Made by a program: the position numbers and the translations under genes. The notes below the pieces were generated by a model. It did not search any database. It was not told where the DNA came from and saw nothing but the letters and a program-made list of their open reading frames with translations. Positions 9,553 to 19,899 of a stretch of 64,000 nt of DNA are shown one piece after another (the first letter of the stretch is position 1; each line of letters opens with the position of its first letter). The DNA comes from Leptolyngbya sp. 'hensonii' (GTDB taxonomy: Bacteria > Cyanobacteriota > Cyanobacteriia > GCF-001939115): NCBI RefSeq assembly GCF_001939115.1, contig NZ_MQTZ01000051.1, forward strand, positions 1-64,000, given 5' to 3'.

Positions 9553-10455
9553 TTATGGTTTACCAGTCTGCCCGGATAGATCACTCAGACAAAAACCAGC
9601 CCCGATCGCCATCAAGACAGCAGCAGCCAGTAATGATTCTGTCACTGGTTCTTGCAGGAGCAGGGTGGCGAAAGCCGCCCCTGCAAAAGGAACCAGCGAC
9701 AGATATGCCCCCGTTTTAGCCGCCCCTAGGTAGCGCAGGGACAGGGTAAAACACCAGATGGCCAGACCATAACACAAGAGGCCAGCCCCAAAGACCTGCA
9801 GAATGACTATGGGTGGAGGAAAAGATTGACCTATGCTGAGGGCGATCGTAATATCAATCAGCCCAGCCATCAGATTTCTGAGCATGGCCACCTGCAGGGA
9901 ATCTCGGATGGCAATCTTTCGGGTCAGGTTACCATCCAGAGCCCATAATAAACAGGTACCCAGGACAGCCAGAGTGCCCAGAGACAGGCCAATGCGGCTG
10001 GGATCAGCCCCTGACAAAACAGCACCACCCGCAGTAATGATGACAATACCCAGCAGCACCCTCCAGTGCCAGGGTTCCCGAAACACAGTCCAGGCGAGGA
10101 TTGCCGTAAACACACTTTCAAAATTCAATAGCAGGGACGCTGTAGAGGCCGTCACCTGAGTCAGCCCAATCATTAACAAAATCGGAGCCAGCACCCCCCC
10201 TGAGATCGTCGCTGCCATGAACCAACCCAGATCAGACTTCTGTAGTCCTGCGTCTGGCTTTCTTACCCCCTTTGCCATCAAGTAAAACAGGAGAAGCCCT
10301 AAACCAGCTCCCAGGAACAGTAATCCTGCCAGCATGACCGGCTGAATGTAGCTCACGAAAATTTTGGCGATCGAAGTGTTGATACTGAAGAAAAAAACGG
10401 TGGCCAGAGCAAACCAAATACCTGAGACAGAAGATGTAGAGTTTGGAGAGGTCAC
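9553..10455 (-). CDS. EamA/DMT-family transporter
   Basis: The 300-residue protein is almost wholly hydrophobic, with about ten membrane helices arranged as two EamA repeats, as in drug/metabolite exporters of the inner membrane. Recognisable features are GIWFALATVFFFSINTSIAK at the start, LLNFESVFTAILAWTVFREP at the end of repeat 1 and YLSLVPFAGAAFATLLLQEP at the end of repeat 2. The substrate is unknown. The stop lies 5 bp from the convergent solute-receptor gene with no terminator hairpin between them. Confidence 0.88.
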   Translation of the reverse strand: MTSPNSTSSVSGIWFALATVFFFSINTSIAKIFVSYIQPVMLAGLLFLGAGLGLLLFYLMAKGVRKPDAGLQKSDLGWFMAATISGGVLAPILLMIGLTQVTASTASLLLNFESVFTAILAWTVFREPWHWRVLLGIVIITAGGAVLSGADPSRIGLSLGTLAVLGTCLLWALDGNLTRKIAIRDSLQVAMLRNLMAGLIDITIALSIGQSFPPPIVILQVFGAGLLCYGLAIWCFTLSLRYLGAAKTGAYLSLVPFAGAAFATLLLQEPVTESLLAAAVLMAIGAGFCLSDLSGQTGKP

Positions 10456-10776
10456 TATGTTTTAAGGTGTCAGAGTTAACGACCACCAGCAAGAAACACA
10501 ATCCTGCATAAGGGCATAATGCATTGTGCCCATAAAGAGCTAGATCCCTAATAACACGTACACTCACCTTAATCAAAGGTATAAAGTATCGCTGCCTGCA
10601 ACCATCTCAAGGGGCAGATCACGACAAAAATTTGACAGCAACCCTCGAAAAGAGGTTAGAGACTCATTAGAAAATAACAGACCCTGTTTGATGATAGGCG
10701 AATGCTCCTTACTTCTGCAGCCAGGTTAGCTACTCCTGACATAGTTCAAAGAGATTGTTGCTTTATCGTGAACCGA
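10456..10776. other. Intergenic region, nothing recognised
   Basis: About 320 bp between the DMT gene and yraN. I find no open frame with coding character, no strong hairpin with a T-run and no tRNA. It probably holds the promoter of the DMT gene. Confidence 0.4.
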
Positions 10777-11298
10777 TTAGCGATCGAAGGCCCCTGAAAT
10801 ATAATCCTGCAACACCAACTGGTAGCTTCCTGCAACCACAGGCTGCCCTAATTGAATAACAGACTTCATCGGATCCGGACGCTCCTGTTCTTGAACGATC
10901 GGCAAGGGTTGAATGTGCCTGACCGGAACACGCCGACAACAAACGAGGGCAACATCAAAGCGACAGGGTAGTTCGGCCAGGTCGGGATGGTCTCCCAGAA
11001 ACGATCGGGCCGACAGCCAGAGCTTCTGCTGCTTCTTGGGCGTAATGGAGAGGAGACCATCCGCATCCCAGTTCCTGTAACTGCGTGTCTTGACCTCGAG
11101 AAAAGCCAGCACTGGCTGTCCTGGAGATTGCCCTGTTGGGTCCCAACGAGCAATCAAGTCAATCTCACCCCAACGACAATGCCAGCGCCGGTAAAGCACC
11201 ATCCAACCCTGTTGTTGCAACCAGCGGGATACCAGGTCTTCTCCCAAGGCTCCAATATCGGAATCACGGCGACTCAGGGCAGGATTGGTAGAACTCAT
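10777..11298 (-). CDS. YraN/UPF0102 family nuclease-like protein
   Basis: The 173-residue protein belongs to the YraN (UPF0102) family, which has a restriction-endonuclease-like fold and a poorly known role. It shows the family pattern: [18 protein letters not shown], then [16 protein letters not shown] with the Glu and Asp of the putative active site, then AFLEVKTRS (the E-x-K element) and [11 protein letters not shown]. The C-terminal 60 residues are less conserved. The start overlaps the ilvD stop by 4 nt, indicating translational coupling. Confidence 0.88.
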   Translation of the reverse strand: MSSTNPALSRRDSDIGALGEDLVSRWLQQQGWMVLYRRWHCRWGEIDLIARWDPTGQSPGQPVLAFLEVKTRSYRNWDADGLLSITPKKQQKLWLSARSFLGDHPDLAELPCRFDVALVCCRRVPVRHIQPLPIVQEQERPDPMKSVIQLGQPVVAGSYQLVLQDYISGAFDR

Positions 11299-12977
11299 AG
11301 GTTCAGATCAGTGACAGCACCTACACTACTGGAAGAGACCAATTTGGCATATTTCGCCAGCACTCCTCGAGTGTATCGAGGTTGGGGTGGTTGCCAGGCC
11401 GCCCGGCGACGAGTTAGTTCTTCATCCGGAACATTGAGCTGCAGCAGTCGGGCTGGCGCATCGATCGTAATCATATCCCCTTCCTGAACAAGGGCGATCG
11501 TGCCTCCTACAGCTGCTTCTGGAGCCACATGCCCCACGACCATACCGTAGGTTCCACCGGAGAACCGTCCATCGGTGATCAGGCCCACACTATCCCCCAA
11601 GCCTGCCCCAATAATGGCTGAGGTAGGAGCCAGCATCTCTCGCATCCCAGGCCCCCCTTTGGGTCCCTCATAACGGATTACTAGCACATCTCCAGCTTTA
11701 ATTTGGCCCGCCAGAATTGCCTGCAGACAATCTTCTTCCGACTCAAACACCCGAGCTGGCCCCGTAATCTGGGGGTTTTTCACTCCCGTAATCTTGGCAA
11801 CAGCCCCTTCCGTCGCAAGATTGCCCCGGAGGATAGCCAGGTGCCCCTGAGGATACATGGGATTGCTCCAGGGCCGAATCACATCCTGATCCGGACGGGG
11901 CTCAGTTGGAACCTCTGCCAGTACTTCTGCAACCGTCTGGCCCGTAATCGTCAGCGCATCTCCATGCAGAAGCCCATGGCTCAGCAGCATTTTCATCACC
12001 TGCGGAATACCACCAGCTTTGTGGAGATCGGTGGCAACATACCGCCCGGAAGGTTTCAGATCACAAATCACAGGAACCCGTCCCCGGATCGCCTCAAAAT
12101 CGTCCAGGGTTAAGTCCACCCCGATCGCACGGGAGATGGCCAGCAAATGCAGCACCGCATTCGTCGATCCCCCCACTGCCATAATCACCGAGATAGCATT
12201 TTCAAACGCCTTCCGGGTGAGGATTTGCTGAGGCAAAATTTGCTTGCGAATGGCATCCATCAACACAAAAGCTGATTTCTCAGCACTATCAGACTTTTCC
12301 TCGTCTTCAGCCGCCATGGTTGAGGAATACATCAGGCTCATGCCCATCGCTTCAAAAGCAGAGGACATGGTGTTGGCCGTATACATCCCGCCGCAGGAAC
12401 CGGGGCCAGGGCAGGCGTGCCGTTCTACATTTAGCAACTCATCCTGGCTCAGCTTCCCAGCACTGTACTGGCCAACTGCCTCAAAAGAGCTCACTACCGT
12501 CAGGTCGCGACCTGCGTAATGACCCGGTTTAATGGTACCGCCGTAGACGAAGATGGCCGGGATATTCATCCGGGCGATCGCAATCATTGCCCCTGGCATA
12601 TTCTTGTCGCAGCCCCCGATCGCCAGCACCCCATCCATGCTCTGGCCATTACAGACGGTTTCGATCGAGTCTGCAATCACCTCCCGCGATACCAGGGAGT
12701 ACTTCATCCCTTCTGTGCCCATGGAAATCCCATCACTGATGGTGATCGTCCCAAACATCTGGGGCATGGCTCCGGCAGTTTTGGCACCGACCTCAGCCCG
12801 TTGCGCCAGGATATTCAACCCTACATTACACGGGGTAATCGTGCTATAGCCGTTGGCAATGCCCACGATCGGTTTGGTAAAATCACTATCCCCAAACCCA
12901 ACTGCCCGTAACATAGCCCGATTCGGCGATCGTTGAACGCCCTGGGTGACAATCTGACTTCTAAGATTCTCTCGCAT
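11295..12977 (-). CDS. ilvD: Dihydroxy-acid dehydratase
   Basis: IlvD dehydrates 2,3-dihydroxy acids to 2-keto acids, the third common step of valine/isoleucine synthesis and a supplier of pantothenate. The 560-residue protein has three conserved cysteines, C50 (STITPCNVG), C123 ([11 protein letters not shown]) and C195 ([15 protein letters not shown]). This three-Cys pattern corresponds to the [2Fe-2S] class found in plants and mycobacteria. Lys125 is the expected carbamylated residue. The C-terminal [19 protein letters not shown] block is intact. It is followed by overlapping yraN. Confidence 0.97.
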   Translation of the reverse strand: MRENLRSQIVTQGVQRSPNRAMLRAVGFGDSDFTKPIVGIANGYSTITPCNVGLNILAQRAEVGAKTAGAMPQMFGTITISDGISMGTEGMKYSLVSREVIADSIETVCNGQSMDGVLAIGGCDKNMPGAMIAIARMNIPAIFVYGGTIKPGHYAGRDLTVVSSFEAVGQYSAGKLSQDELLNVERHACPGPGSCGGMYTANTMSSAFEAMGMSLMYSSTMAAEDEEKSDSAEKSAFVLMDAIRKQILPQQILTRKAFENAISVIMAVGGSTNAVLHLLAISRAIGVDLTLDDFEAIRGRVPVICDLKPSGRYVATDLHKAGGIPQVMKMLLSHGLLHGDALTITGQTVAEVLAEVPTEPRPDQDVIRPWSNPMYPQGHLAILRGNLATEGAVAKITGVKNPQITGPARVFESEEDCLQAILAGQIKAGDVLVIRYEGPKGGPGMREMLAPTSAIIGAGLGDSVGLITDGRFSGGTYGMVVGHVAPEAAVGGTIALVQEGDMITIDAPARLLQLNVPDEELTRRRAAWQPPQPRYTRGVLAKYAKLVSSSSVGAVTDLNL

Positions 12978-13250
12978 TCCGATTCTCTGCTGATATTTAC
13001 TGATCTTAACTGGAATAGAAGTATCGTTTGTGATTGATTCCAGTCACAGGTTATGCTTTGCCACATGTCCTGCCCACAAATGACCCATGACCCATGACAA
13101 CTTCTACTGATTGTGTCAGAATCTCCAGCGGTTTGCGTCATGGCCTCAAAAAGGTTTACTGTGCTGAAGGGCACCGTTGGACGAGTAAGCTATGTTAAAG
13201 CAAGCCATTATAGAGCTATCTATAGAGCAGGGACATTTGAGATCAAGCCG

Positions 13251-14090
13251 ATGAGTGCGAGTGAGCTATTAGGTCAATATGCAGCTGGCGCGAGAGATTT
13301 TCGCAACGCTAACCTGATTGGAGCTGACCTGAGCAGCTCAGACCTGAGTGACATTAATTTGCGAGGAGCCAATCTCCATGGGGCTAACCTGCGGGGCGCA
13401 AACCTGCGGGGCGCAAACTTGCGAGAAGCGAATCTGTTGGAACTCAACCTTTACGGAGCAAACCTTTCAGAAGCTAATTTAATCGGCGTCGCCGTTACAG
13501 GTGCTGACCTGCGAGATGTCATCCTCCATGGGGCTAACCTGCGGGGGGTTCACTTGGCTGGGGCCAATATGACCAATGTGGACATGAGCGGGGCCATTCT
13601 GAGCGAAGTAGATTTGCGGGGCGCAAACCTGAGCAAAGCAAAACTTGTGGAAGCCTCCATGACCCGAATTAATATGACCAATGCTGTTCTGGTGGGGGCC
13701 AACCTGGAAGCCGCCAACTTAACCAATGGCATCTTGAGTGGAGCCATGCTGGAGGGAGCCAATCTTACAGATGCCGTATTGAACGGGGCCACCCTGGAAG
13801 GAGCTAACTTACGGGAGGCAAACCTGAATAAGGCCAGATTGAGCGGGGCCACCTTAATTGAAGCTAACCTGACTGCAGCCACCCTCAGAAATGCCAATCT
13901 GAGTTGGGCCAGTCTACGAGGAGCAACCCTGAACCGGGCCAATCTCTACCGGGCCAATCTGAGTTGGGCTAATCTGAGCGAAGCCTCCCTGATAGAAGCA
14001 GTGATGCTTAATGCCAGAATAGATCGGGCTAATCTGCGCAACACCAAACTGACTGGAACCGTCATGCCTGATGCCTCCACCCATGAGTAG
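13251..14090 (+). CDS. Pentapeptide-repeat protein
   Basis: From about residue 17 nearly the whole 279-residue product consists of A(D/N)LxG pentapeptides (for example GANLRGANLRGANLREANL), which fold into a right-handed quadrilateral beta-helix. Such proteins are abundant in cyanobacteria and mostly of unknown function; a few mimic DNA. There is no signal peptide. An upstream in-frame ATG at 13113 would add 46 unrelated residues; I chose the ATG at 13251 because MSASELLGQYAAGARDF is the usual leader of this family. At the DNA level the repeat ctgcggggcgcaaac is duplicated exactly near 13390-13420. It converges on the HerA-like gene. Confidence 0.88.
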   Translation: MSASELLGQYAAGARDFRNANLIGADLSSSDLSDINLRGANLHGANLRGANLRGANLREANLLELNLYGANLSEANLIGVAVTGADLRDVILHGANLRGVHLAGANMTNVDMSGAILSEVDLRGANLSKAKLVEASMTRINMTNAVLVGANLEAANLTNGILSGAMLEGANLTDAVLNGATLEGANLREANLNKARLSGATLIEANLTAATLRNANLSWASLRGATLNRANLYRANLSWANLSEASLIEAVMLNARIDRANLRNTKLTGTVMPDASTHE

Positions 14091-14137
14091 CCTTCACGGG
14101 CAGACTCATAGTGATAGAGCAGTCCGACGGGCGGAGG

Positions 14138-15856
14138 TCACTCAATACTCACGCCCCGAAATGTCTGAGGACGTTTTCGCTCAGTCAGGGGGGCTTTCTG
14201 AGCAGCCCTTGACTGCACCCGATAAGACTCGAAGTGTTTCTGCCAGAGTTCCGGTGCATTCAACGTGTCTCCACCATGGGTGGTCAGGCGATGCCGCACC
14301 TTACAAAGTACAGGGGTATTGATGCAGGCACCCGCAATAATCACCTGCCCCTTAGTCAGGGCCGGAAGTTCCTTCAGGAGATCTCGACCGGCAGCCTCAA
14401 CACCATATTTCAGGCTTTCCTGATCCACTGGATTCACAATGCGCATAATAAACTGACTCATACATTGGGATAGCACGTCTGCATCCAGTTTTCCAGGACG
14501 TTGTGTAATCAACCCAACCCCCAGCCCAAACTTGCGGCCTTCACTAAGAATCGTCCGGATCACCGCCTTACAGCGGGAAGGTTCGTGAGCTGGCGCAAAT
14601 CGGTGGGCTTCCTCCAACAGAATAAACACGGGATAGGGCAGGTAGTTTTCATCTTCCGAGAGGATCTGCTCCTTCTGAGTGCCCATGCGAGCCTGGTTTG
14701 TCTGACGCAGGATGGCAGCGCAGATCACCTGTTGTTCTTCCTGGCTGATCTCATTCATCTGAACCACTGTAACCTGCCCCGGTTCAAATAAATCTTTGGG
14801 AGCGAGATGCTCAAAGGCATGAAAATAGGGCGATCGGGCCAGTCGCTCTAATTTCCATTCCAAGGCAGGTGCGGAGGAACCTGCCTTTTCATTCCCCTCC
14901 TCATCTGTTTGCTTATCTGCTTCATAGACCGCCGCAATCAGATCCTGAATATCCCAGCGATATTCTCCCCGTTTATGCCGTCGAATCAGGTTAAAGGCTT
15001 TGTTAAGGATCGATTGTTGTCGATCGCTCATCTCTGGTAACAACGCCAGGATATCGGAGTAATCCAGAGAGGACATGCGAATACGAATGTGATCAGGCTT
15101 AAGCACATTCACTTTGGGCAGATAGCCATCCTCCCCCTGGAACGCCGGGTGATCTTGCATCTGAGCCAGCGTATCGTACTCCCCATGGGGATCAAAGATC
15201 AAAACAGCAGCCCGATTATAAGGACGCAGCAGTTCCTCAATCAGAACCCCAGCCGTGTAAGACTTGCCAGAACCAGTTCCCGCCAGAATGGCCATATGGG
15301 TACTCACCAGTTCTTTCACATCCAAAGCCACATTCACTGCCCCTTCATCCCGGAGCAGTAGATGCCCAATATGGACTGCCCCAATCTCACCCGGTTGTTT
15401 GCGGTTGAGAACTCTTTGTAACGTCTCGTCATCAGCCAGGTAGACCTTAGAACCTGGATCGGGGGCTTTTCGAGGATTGATAAACCCCAGAGCAGAGTCA
15501 AAATGTCCAATCACATCAACCGCAACTTCATAGATCTCTGGGTTGGTGTAGGCAAAGCCCACCAGAGCTGCGATCGCCTCCGGGCTAATCTCAGTATCAG
15601 CAAAAATTCGGTCTGGCAGGTGATCAATTAATTGCCGCTCTGAAATTTTACCCAGGATTTGAAGTGTCTTCCGGTCTGATGGAACCCTGTAATAGACAAA
15701 TTCACCGATTTTAACCTGTTGATTATCCGCTGTAATGAAAACATACTGATTACCATTCTCTCCTGGCCCTTTAACAGTCCCAATGACCTTTGAGGGTGGT
15801 GTAGCAGCAGAAAAAGATGCCTTCGTAGCCATGGACATATCAGGAGTCTTCATCAT
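14138..15856 (-). CDS. HerA-like ATPase (DUF87 helicase-type)
   Basis: The 572-residue protein has an N-terminal HAS-barrel-like region (VIGTVKGPGENGNQYVFIT) and then a HerA/FtsK-type motor with Walker A GTGSGKSYTAG, Walker B VFILLEEAHRFAPAHEPSR and the ITQRPGKLDADVLSQC segment. HerA proteins are hexameric DNA translocases that work with NurA nuclease in archaea or sit in defence systems. No NurA, SIR2 or DUF4297 partner is encoded nearby, and standalone copies are common in cyanobacteria, so a housekeeping DNA-processing role is likelier than defence. The start could be any of three closely spaced ATGs. Confidence 0.85.
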   Translation of the reverse strand: MMKTPDMSMATKASFSAATPPSKVIGTVKGPGENGNQYVFITADNQQVKIGEFVYYRVPSDRKTLQILGKISERQLIDHLPDRIFADTEISPEAIAALVGFAYTNPEIYEVAVDVIGHFDSALGFINPRKAPDPGSKVYLADDETLQRVLNRKQPGEIGAVHIGHLLLRDEGAVNVALDVKELVSTHMAILAGTGSGKSYTAGVLIEELLRPYNRAAVLIFDPHGEYDTLAQMQDHPAFQGEDGYLPKVNVLKPDHIRIRMSSLDYSDILALLPEMSDRQQSILNKAFNLIRRHKRGEYRWDIQDLIAAVYEADKQTDEEGNEKAGSSAPALEWKLERLARSPYFHAFEHLAPKDLFEPGQVTVVQMNEISQEEQQVICAAILRQTNQARMGTQKEQILSEDENYLPYPVFILLEEAHRFAPAHEPSRCKAVIRTILSEGRKFGLGVGLITQRPGKLDADVLSQCMSQFIMRIVNPVDQESLKYGVEAAGRDLLKELPALTKGQVIIAGACINTPVLCKVRHRLTTHGGDTLNAPELWQKHFESYRVQSRAAQKAPLTERKRPQTFRGVSIE

Positions 15857-16414
15857 AGATTATTCATTATTAGCACAAAAGTACTAAAGGAACGAGAGAT
15901 ATCACGGTTACGCTGCCATCTCAGAGCAGGCTAATCTAAAGCTGTCAGATAGATGCAGTCTCAACCATGCCTTTCCAAGAAAATTCCCATTGAACGTGCG
16001 AATTCAGTAAGCTGCCAGTCAGGAAAGTGCCAGTCAGGAAAGTGCCAGTCAGGAAAGTGCCAGTCAGGAAAGTGCAGAGAGGCGAAATGTAGGTAAGTGA
16101 AGATGTCAATCAGGAAAGTGCCACCAGAGCCAGAGCTTCATCATAAATCCTTCAAATCTAAACAAAGTCCCATAGCATACCGATCTGCAACGGGCACTCT
16201 AAGCCTAAGAAGTTTTCTGAGATCGCCTTTAGTGCCCATGCAATGAAAATCAAACCTGGCAACCAGGGTTTTCCCATAAGATATCCCTCTACAAGATTTC
16301 GAGCCAGTCTAGGCATCTCAGAACCAGTTCAACTAACCATAATAAAAATGCTGGTTAAATCTCACGCTATTCACACCTTATTTTTTTCCTATCCCCTGTG
16401 AGCGTTCTACCCCT
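15857..16414. other. Divergent intergenic region with a tandem repeat
   Basis: This 558-bp stretch separates the HerA-like gene from the histidine kinase gene and must hold both promoters. It contains the 15-bp tandem repeat described separately and a degenerate further copy near 16105-16123. I see no open frame of coding character. Confidence 0.45.
16014..16073. repeat. 15-bp tandem repeat, four perfect copies
   Basis: The unit GCCAGTCAGGAAAGT occurs four times head to tail with no mismatch. A fifth, diverged copy (GTCAATCAGGAAAGTGCCA) lies about 30 bp further on. There is no spacer between units, so it is a minisatellite and not a CRISPR. Confidence 0.95.
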
Positions 16415-18532
16415 GTGAAGTTGATGTCACCCGTGGAAACCCTATCCTACTCTCAAACTAAAGACGCTGCGCCCAAGGTGTTAATTTCAGACACTTCACC
16501 CCACACCTCTCCCCAGATGACTCACTGGGCCAACTCTATTGAGATGCTCAAGCAGTTGGCTCTGATTTTGAGAACTAGCTCCGATCCACAGGTTATTCTC
16601 CCGTTTATCTCCTATCTCCTAGGGCGGGAATTTCAAGTGGAGTGCTGCCTGGTAGCGGCTAGAAACACCAGTCAATCTACACTTCAAGTCGGATGCTCAC
16701 GGGATGGAGAAGAGGCTGCTTTATATCAGGTGAGCCATCAGGTGATGGAACATCCTTTGATCGAAGTGCTATCCACTCACTTTGATCCCCTGGCTATTGC
16801 AGATACTCAAGCATTTGAGATCGGGCAATTACTGGAGGGGCAGTACAATGGAATTCCTGCAAGGGCCATCCTGGCCATATCCACCCAATTTCAGGGCGAG
16901 TGGAATGGATTTATCGCCCTGATGAGATCCCAGCCTTACTATTGGATGGCGCAGGAAATAGATTTGCTCAGGAAAATTACCGATCAGGTTGCCCTGGCCA
17001 TTGCCCAAATTGGTCAAATTCAAAGTTCCCACTCTCTGCAACAGCAAATGCTCGCCTCGTCACGACGCCAGGCTTTGCTTGAGAAACTCATCCTGGCCAC
17101 TCGGGATGCAACGGAATTGGACGAAGTTCTGAAGCTGGCGACTCAGGAAACGGCCCAGGCCCTGCAAGTAGATCGGGCCACAACCCTACTGCTAAAATAT
17201 CCGGACACCTTTTTAAAGCTTCGGGGCATGTCCACAGACGAACCCGGCGTATTACGGGCAAAGGCCAATGTGGCTGCTGAATGGTCAGCTACCCTAACTA
17301 TGCCCAATAGCCCCGTACAGCCACCCCAACCCAATCAGTATTCTCCCAACTCACCACAACCTATTTCCTTCCTGGTATCAGATTGTTCTCTCTGTCAACC
17401 AGTCCTACTCAACGCGCCAGCCCCCCTAGAAATTTCCTGCCTGGAAACCTGGATAGCTGAGCGATATTCTGCAGGAGCAGACATCTCACCTTCAATCGCA
17501 CCAATTTTTAATGCCAAGACCATGCCTGCAGTAGTGCTGGTTCCTTTAGAGAGCCAGAATACTCTCCTGGGTCTCCTGGTCTTGCAACATCACCAAGTCC
17601 GTCCCTGGCAACCCGAAGAACTCGTATTCCTGGAATTGGTTGCTGCCCAAATTAGCACCGCTATCATTCAGACCCAAACCCTCCGCCAGGTCCAGGCTCT
17701 AGTTGATGAACGGACAGCCCAATTGCAACGCAGTCTGGAAGTGCAAGCCAAGCTCTATGAAACGACTCGTCGGCAAATTGATCAACTGCGTCATCTCAAT
17801 CAGATGAAGGATGAGTTTCTGAGCACAGTGAGTCATGAATTGCTGACACCCTTAACCAGCATGACCCTGGCTATTCGAATGCTGCGTCAAGCCAATTTGA
17901 CTCCCGAACGCCAGGCTAAGTATTTGGATATCCTGGAAAAACAATGTGCTCAGGAAACTAACCTGATCAACGATCTGCTCGCTCTGCAAAGGCTGGAATC
18001 TCAACAGACCACCCTGCAAGTCCAAAGAATTGACATTCAGTCCCTGATCAATGACCTGACCCATAGTTTCGACGGACGGTGGCCAGAGAAGCGGTTAACG
18101 ATTACTACAGACTTGCCGCAACGCCCCCTCGCCTTACAGAGCGATCAACAGGGTTTACAGCAAGTTTTGACAGAGCTCCTAACCAATGCCGGTAAGTATG
18201 CGGCTCCTGGCACAACCATTCAACTTCAGGTTAGCCATCAAGTCGAACAGGGCATCAGTCAAATTGTTTTTAACCTCTCCAACATTGGCCTGGGAATCTC
18301 CTTAGAGGATTTACCCTACATTTTTAATAAGTTTCGCCGAGGTCAGGGAGCTACTCAACAAGCTATTCCCGGCACAGGATTGGGATTGGCCCTCGTCAAA
18401 TTTCTGGTACAAAACCTGAATGGCACCATTACGGCCAGCAGCCAACCTTTAGAGGGGACCAATACCCATGAAGTCAGGTTCAAACTGACCATTCCTCAAT
18501 TTCACGATCGTACCCTGCCCGTCCTCGGATAA
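16415..18532 (+). CDS. GAF-domain sensor histidine kinase
   Basis: The 705-residue kinase has no membrane segment, so it is probably cytoplasmic. Two GAF-like regions (about residues 45-200 and 215-420) precede a coiled-coil linker (residues 422-465), a HisKA domain with the phospho-acceptor His474 in TVSHELLTPL, and an HATPase domain with N-box LLTNAGKYA and G-boxes around PGTGLGLALVKF. Neither GAF region shows an obvious chromophore-binding Cys-His pair, so the signal is unknown. The start is GTG, with an ATG nine bases on (16424) equally possible. No response regulator is adjacent. Confidence 0.9.
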   Translation: MKLMSPVETLSYSQTKDAAPKVLISDTSPHTSPQMTHWANSIEMLKQLALILRTSSDPQVILPFISYLLGREFQVECCLVAARNTSQSTLQVGCSRDGEEAALYQVSHQVMEHPLIEVLSTHFDPLAIADTQAFEIGQLLEGQYNGIPARAILAISTQFQGEWNGFIALMRSQPYYWMAQEIDLLRKITDQVALAIAQIGQIQSSHSLQQQMLASSRRQALLEKLILATRDATELDEVLKLATQETAQALQVDRATTLLLKYPDTFLKLRGMSTDEPGVLRAKANVAAEWSATLTMPNSPVQPPQPNQYSPNSPQPISFLVSDCSLCQPVLLNAPAPLEISCLETWIAERYSAGADISPSIAPIFNAKTMPAVVLVPLESQNTLLGLLVLQHHQVRPWQPEELVFLELVAAQISTAIIQTQTLRQVQALVDERTAQLQRSLEVQAKLYETTRRQIDQLRHLNQMKDEFLSTVSHELLTPLTSMTLAIRMLRQANLTPERQAKYLDILEKQCAQETNLINDLLALQRLESQQTTLQVQRIDIQSLINDLTHSFDGRWPEKRLTITTDLPQRPLALQSDQQGLQQVLTELLTNAGKYAAPGTTIQLQVSHQVEQGISQIVFNLSNIGLGISLEDLPYIFNKFRRGQGATQQAIPGTGLGLALVKFLVQNLNGTITASSQPLEGTNTHEVRFKLTIPQFHDRTLPVLG

Positions 18533-18584
18533 CCCTCAACTCCTCTCCACAACCTCCCCGCTTCGCGGTTTACCCCACCCCAAC

Positions 18585-19829
18585 TTACAAGTTCCGCAAG
18601 GCCACGATCGGATCCAGGTTGGCAGCTCGTTGCGCTGGCACCACTCCAAAGATTAAGCCAATCCCCGCAGAAACACTCACCGCCAGGGCCACCGCTCCTG
18701 GTGAAACACCCGATTGGAGCTGGGTAGTCCGGCTAATCACCACCACCGTTCCTGCCCCCACGATCGTCCCCAGTACCCCTCCCGCCACCGATAGAATCAC
18801 CGCCTCAATCAGAAACTGCTGCAAGACATCCCGGCGAGATGCCCCCACAGCTTTTCGCAGACCAATCTCCTGAGTTCGCTCCGTCACCGAGGCCAGCATA
18901 ATGTTCATGATGCCAATGCCACCGACGATCAGAGAAATCCCTGCCGTGGCCGCTAGCAACACCGTTAATCCACCCGTTACTCTGCTGGCGGTATCCAGAG
19001 TTTCCTGTTGATTTCGCACGGTAAAGTCATTAGGTCCCGTTAACTTGTGCCGCAGCCGCAACAGATTGGTCATTTGGTATTGGGCGATCGGGACGCTGGC
19101 ATCATCCACAACCGCCACCGAAATCATATTCACCGTGACTCCAAACGGGGACGATCGTCCTTGAATCACGTAAAAGGCCGTGGTGATCGGAATAAACACC
19201 ACCTCATCCATATTCGTCCCCCCGCCTGGAGCGCCCTTCTCAGACATCACGCCAATCACTTCAAAGCCAATGTTATTGATTCGAATCATGGCTCCTTCCG
19301 GAGAGCAATCTGGCTGTTTCAAAGGATTACAACCAAGGAGCTGTTGAGCAGCCTGGACTCCCAGCACCGCTACCCGGCTATTCCGGGCAATTTCCACAGG
19401 AGTAAAAAACCGACCTCTAGCGACTGGAAAATTACGAACTTCCACATAGGCGGGCACTGTTCCTAACACCTGATTACGAACGACGACACTGCCATAGCTA
19501 ATAAATTGAGGGGTTGTAATCTGAGGAGCAACCTCCTGCACAACGGAAACCTGACTAGCGATCGCCTCTGCATCAGCCAGGGTGAGGGTACTGGCCACCT
19601 GGGAGCTCCGTCGGGCATCTCCCCCCCCTCCGAAAATGAACAGGAGATTAGTCCCTAGAGCCTGAATCTGTTGCGTGGTATAGCGTTGAGCCCCCTGACC
19701 CACACCCACCATGGCAATGACCGAAGCATTCCCAATGATGATGCCCAGAACCGTCAGCAAACTCCGCAAACGATTAGCAGAGAGGGTTTTGACCGCCATG
19801 CTGATGCTTTCAGAAATATCCATAAGCAT
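18585..19829 (-). CDS. MacB-type ABC transporter permease
   Basis: The 414-residue protein has the MacB/FtsX layout: an N-terminal membrane helix (NRLRSLLTVLGIIIGNASVIA), a large periplasmic MacB_PCD domain (about residues 45-270) and three C-terminal helices with the MNIMLASVTERTQEIGLRKA motif that couples to the ATPase. It lacks an ATPase domain. Such permeases act with an HlyD-type adaptor to move lipids, lipoproteins or small molecules between inner membrane and periplasm. It follows the HlyD-like gene by 70 bp on the same strand; no ATP-binding partner is adjacent. Confidence 0.9.
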   Translation of the reverse strand: MLMDISESISMAVKTLSANRLRSLLTVLGIIIGNASVIAMVGVGQGAQRYTTQQIQALGTNLLFIFGGGGDARRSSQVASTLTLADAEAIASQVSVVQEVAPQITTPQFISYGSVVVRNQVLGTVPAYVEVRNFPVARGRFFTPVEIARNSRVAVLGVQAAQQLLGCNPLKQPDCSPEGAMIRINNIGFEVIGVMSEKGAPGGGTNMDEVVFIPITTAFYVIQGRSSPFGVTVNMISVAVVDDASVPIAQYQMTNLLRLRHKLTGPNDFTVRNQQETLDTASRVTGGLTVLLAATAGISLIVGGIGIMNIMLASVTERTQEIGLRKAVGASRRDVLQQFLIEAVILSVAGGVLGTIVGAGTVVVISRTTQLQSGVSPGAVALAVSVSAGIGLIFGVVPAQRAANLDPIVALRNL

Positions 19830-19899
19830 TCAAAGTAGAATTTTTTGAGCACTGTCCTGATGACTCAGGACTAAATTTAGAGACTGGAACAATTGCAAT

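Noticed and set aside
13550..13942. Antisense frame opposite the pentapeptide-repeat gene
   Set aside because: It mirrors the repeat composition of the real gene and has no start signals.
14138..15856. HerA-like ATPase as part of a defence island
   Set aside because: No NurA, SIR2, DUF4297 or other effector gene is adjacent, and its neighbours are ordinary chromosomal genes.
16014..16073. Tandem repeats as a possible CRISPR array
   Set aside because: Units are 15 bp and contiguous with no unique spacers; no cas genes in the window. The same holds for the 14-bp repeat at 29837-29892.
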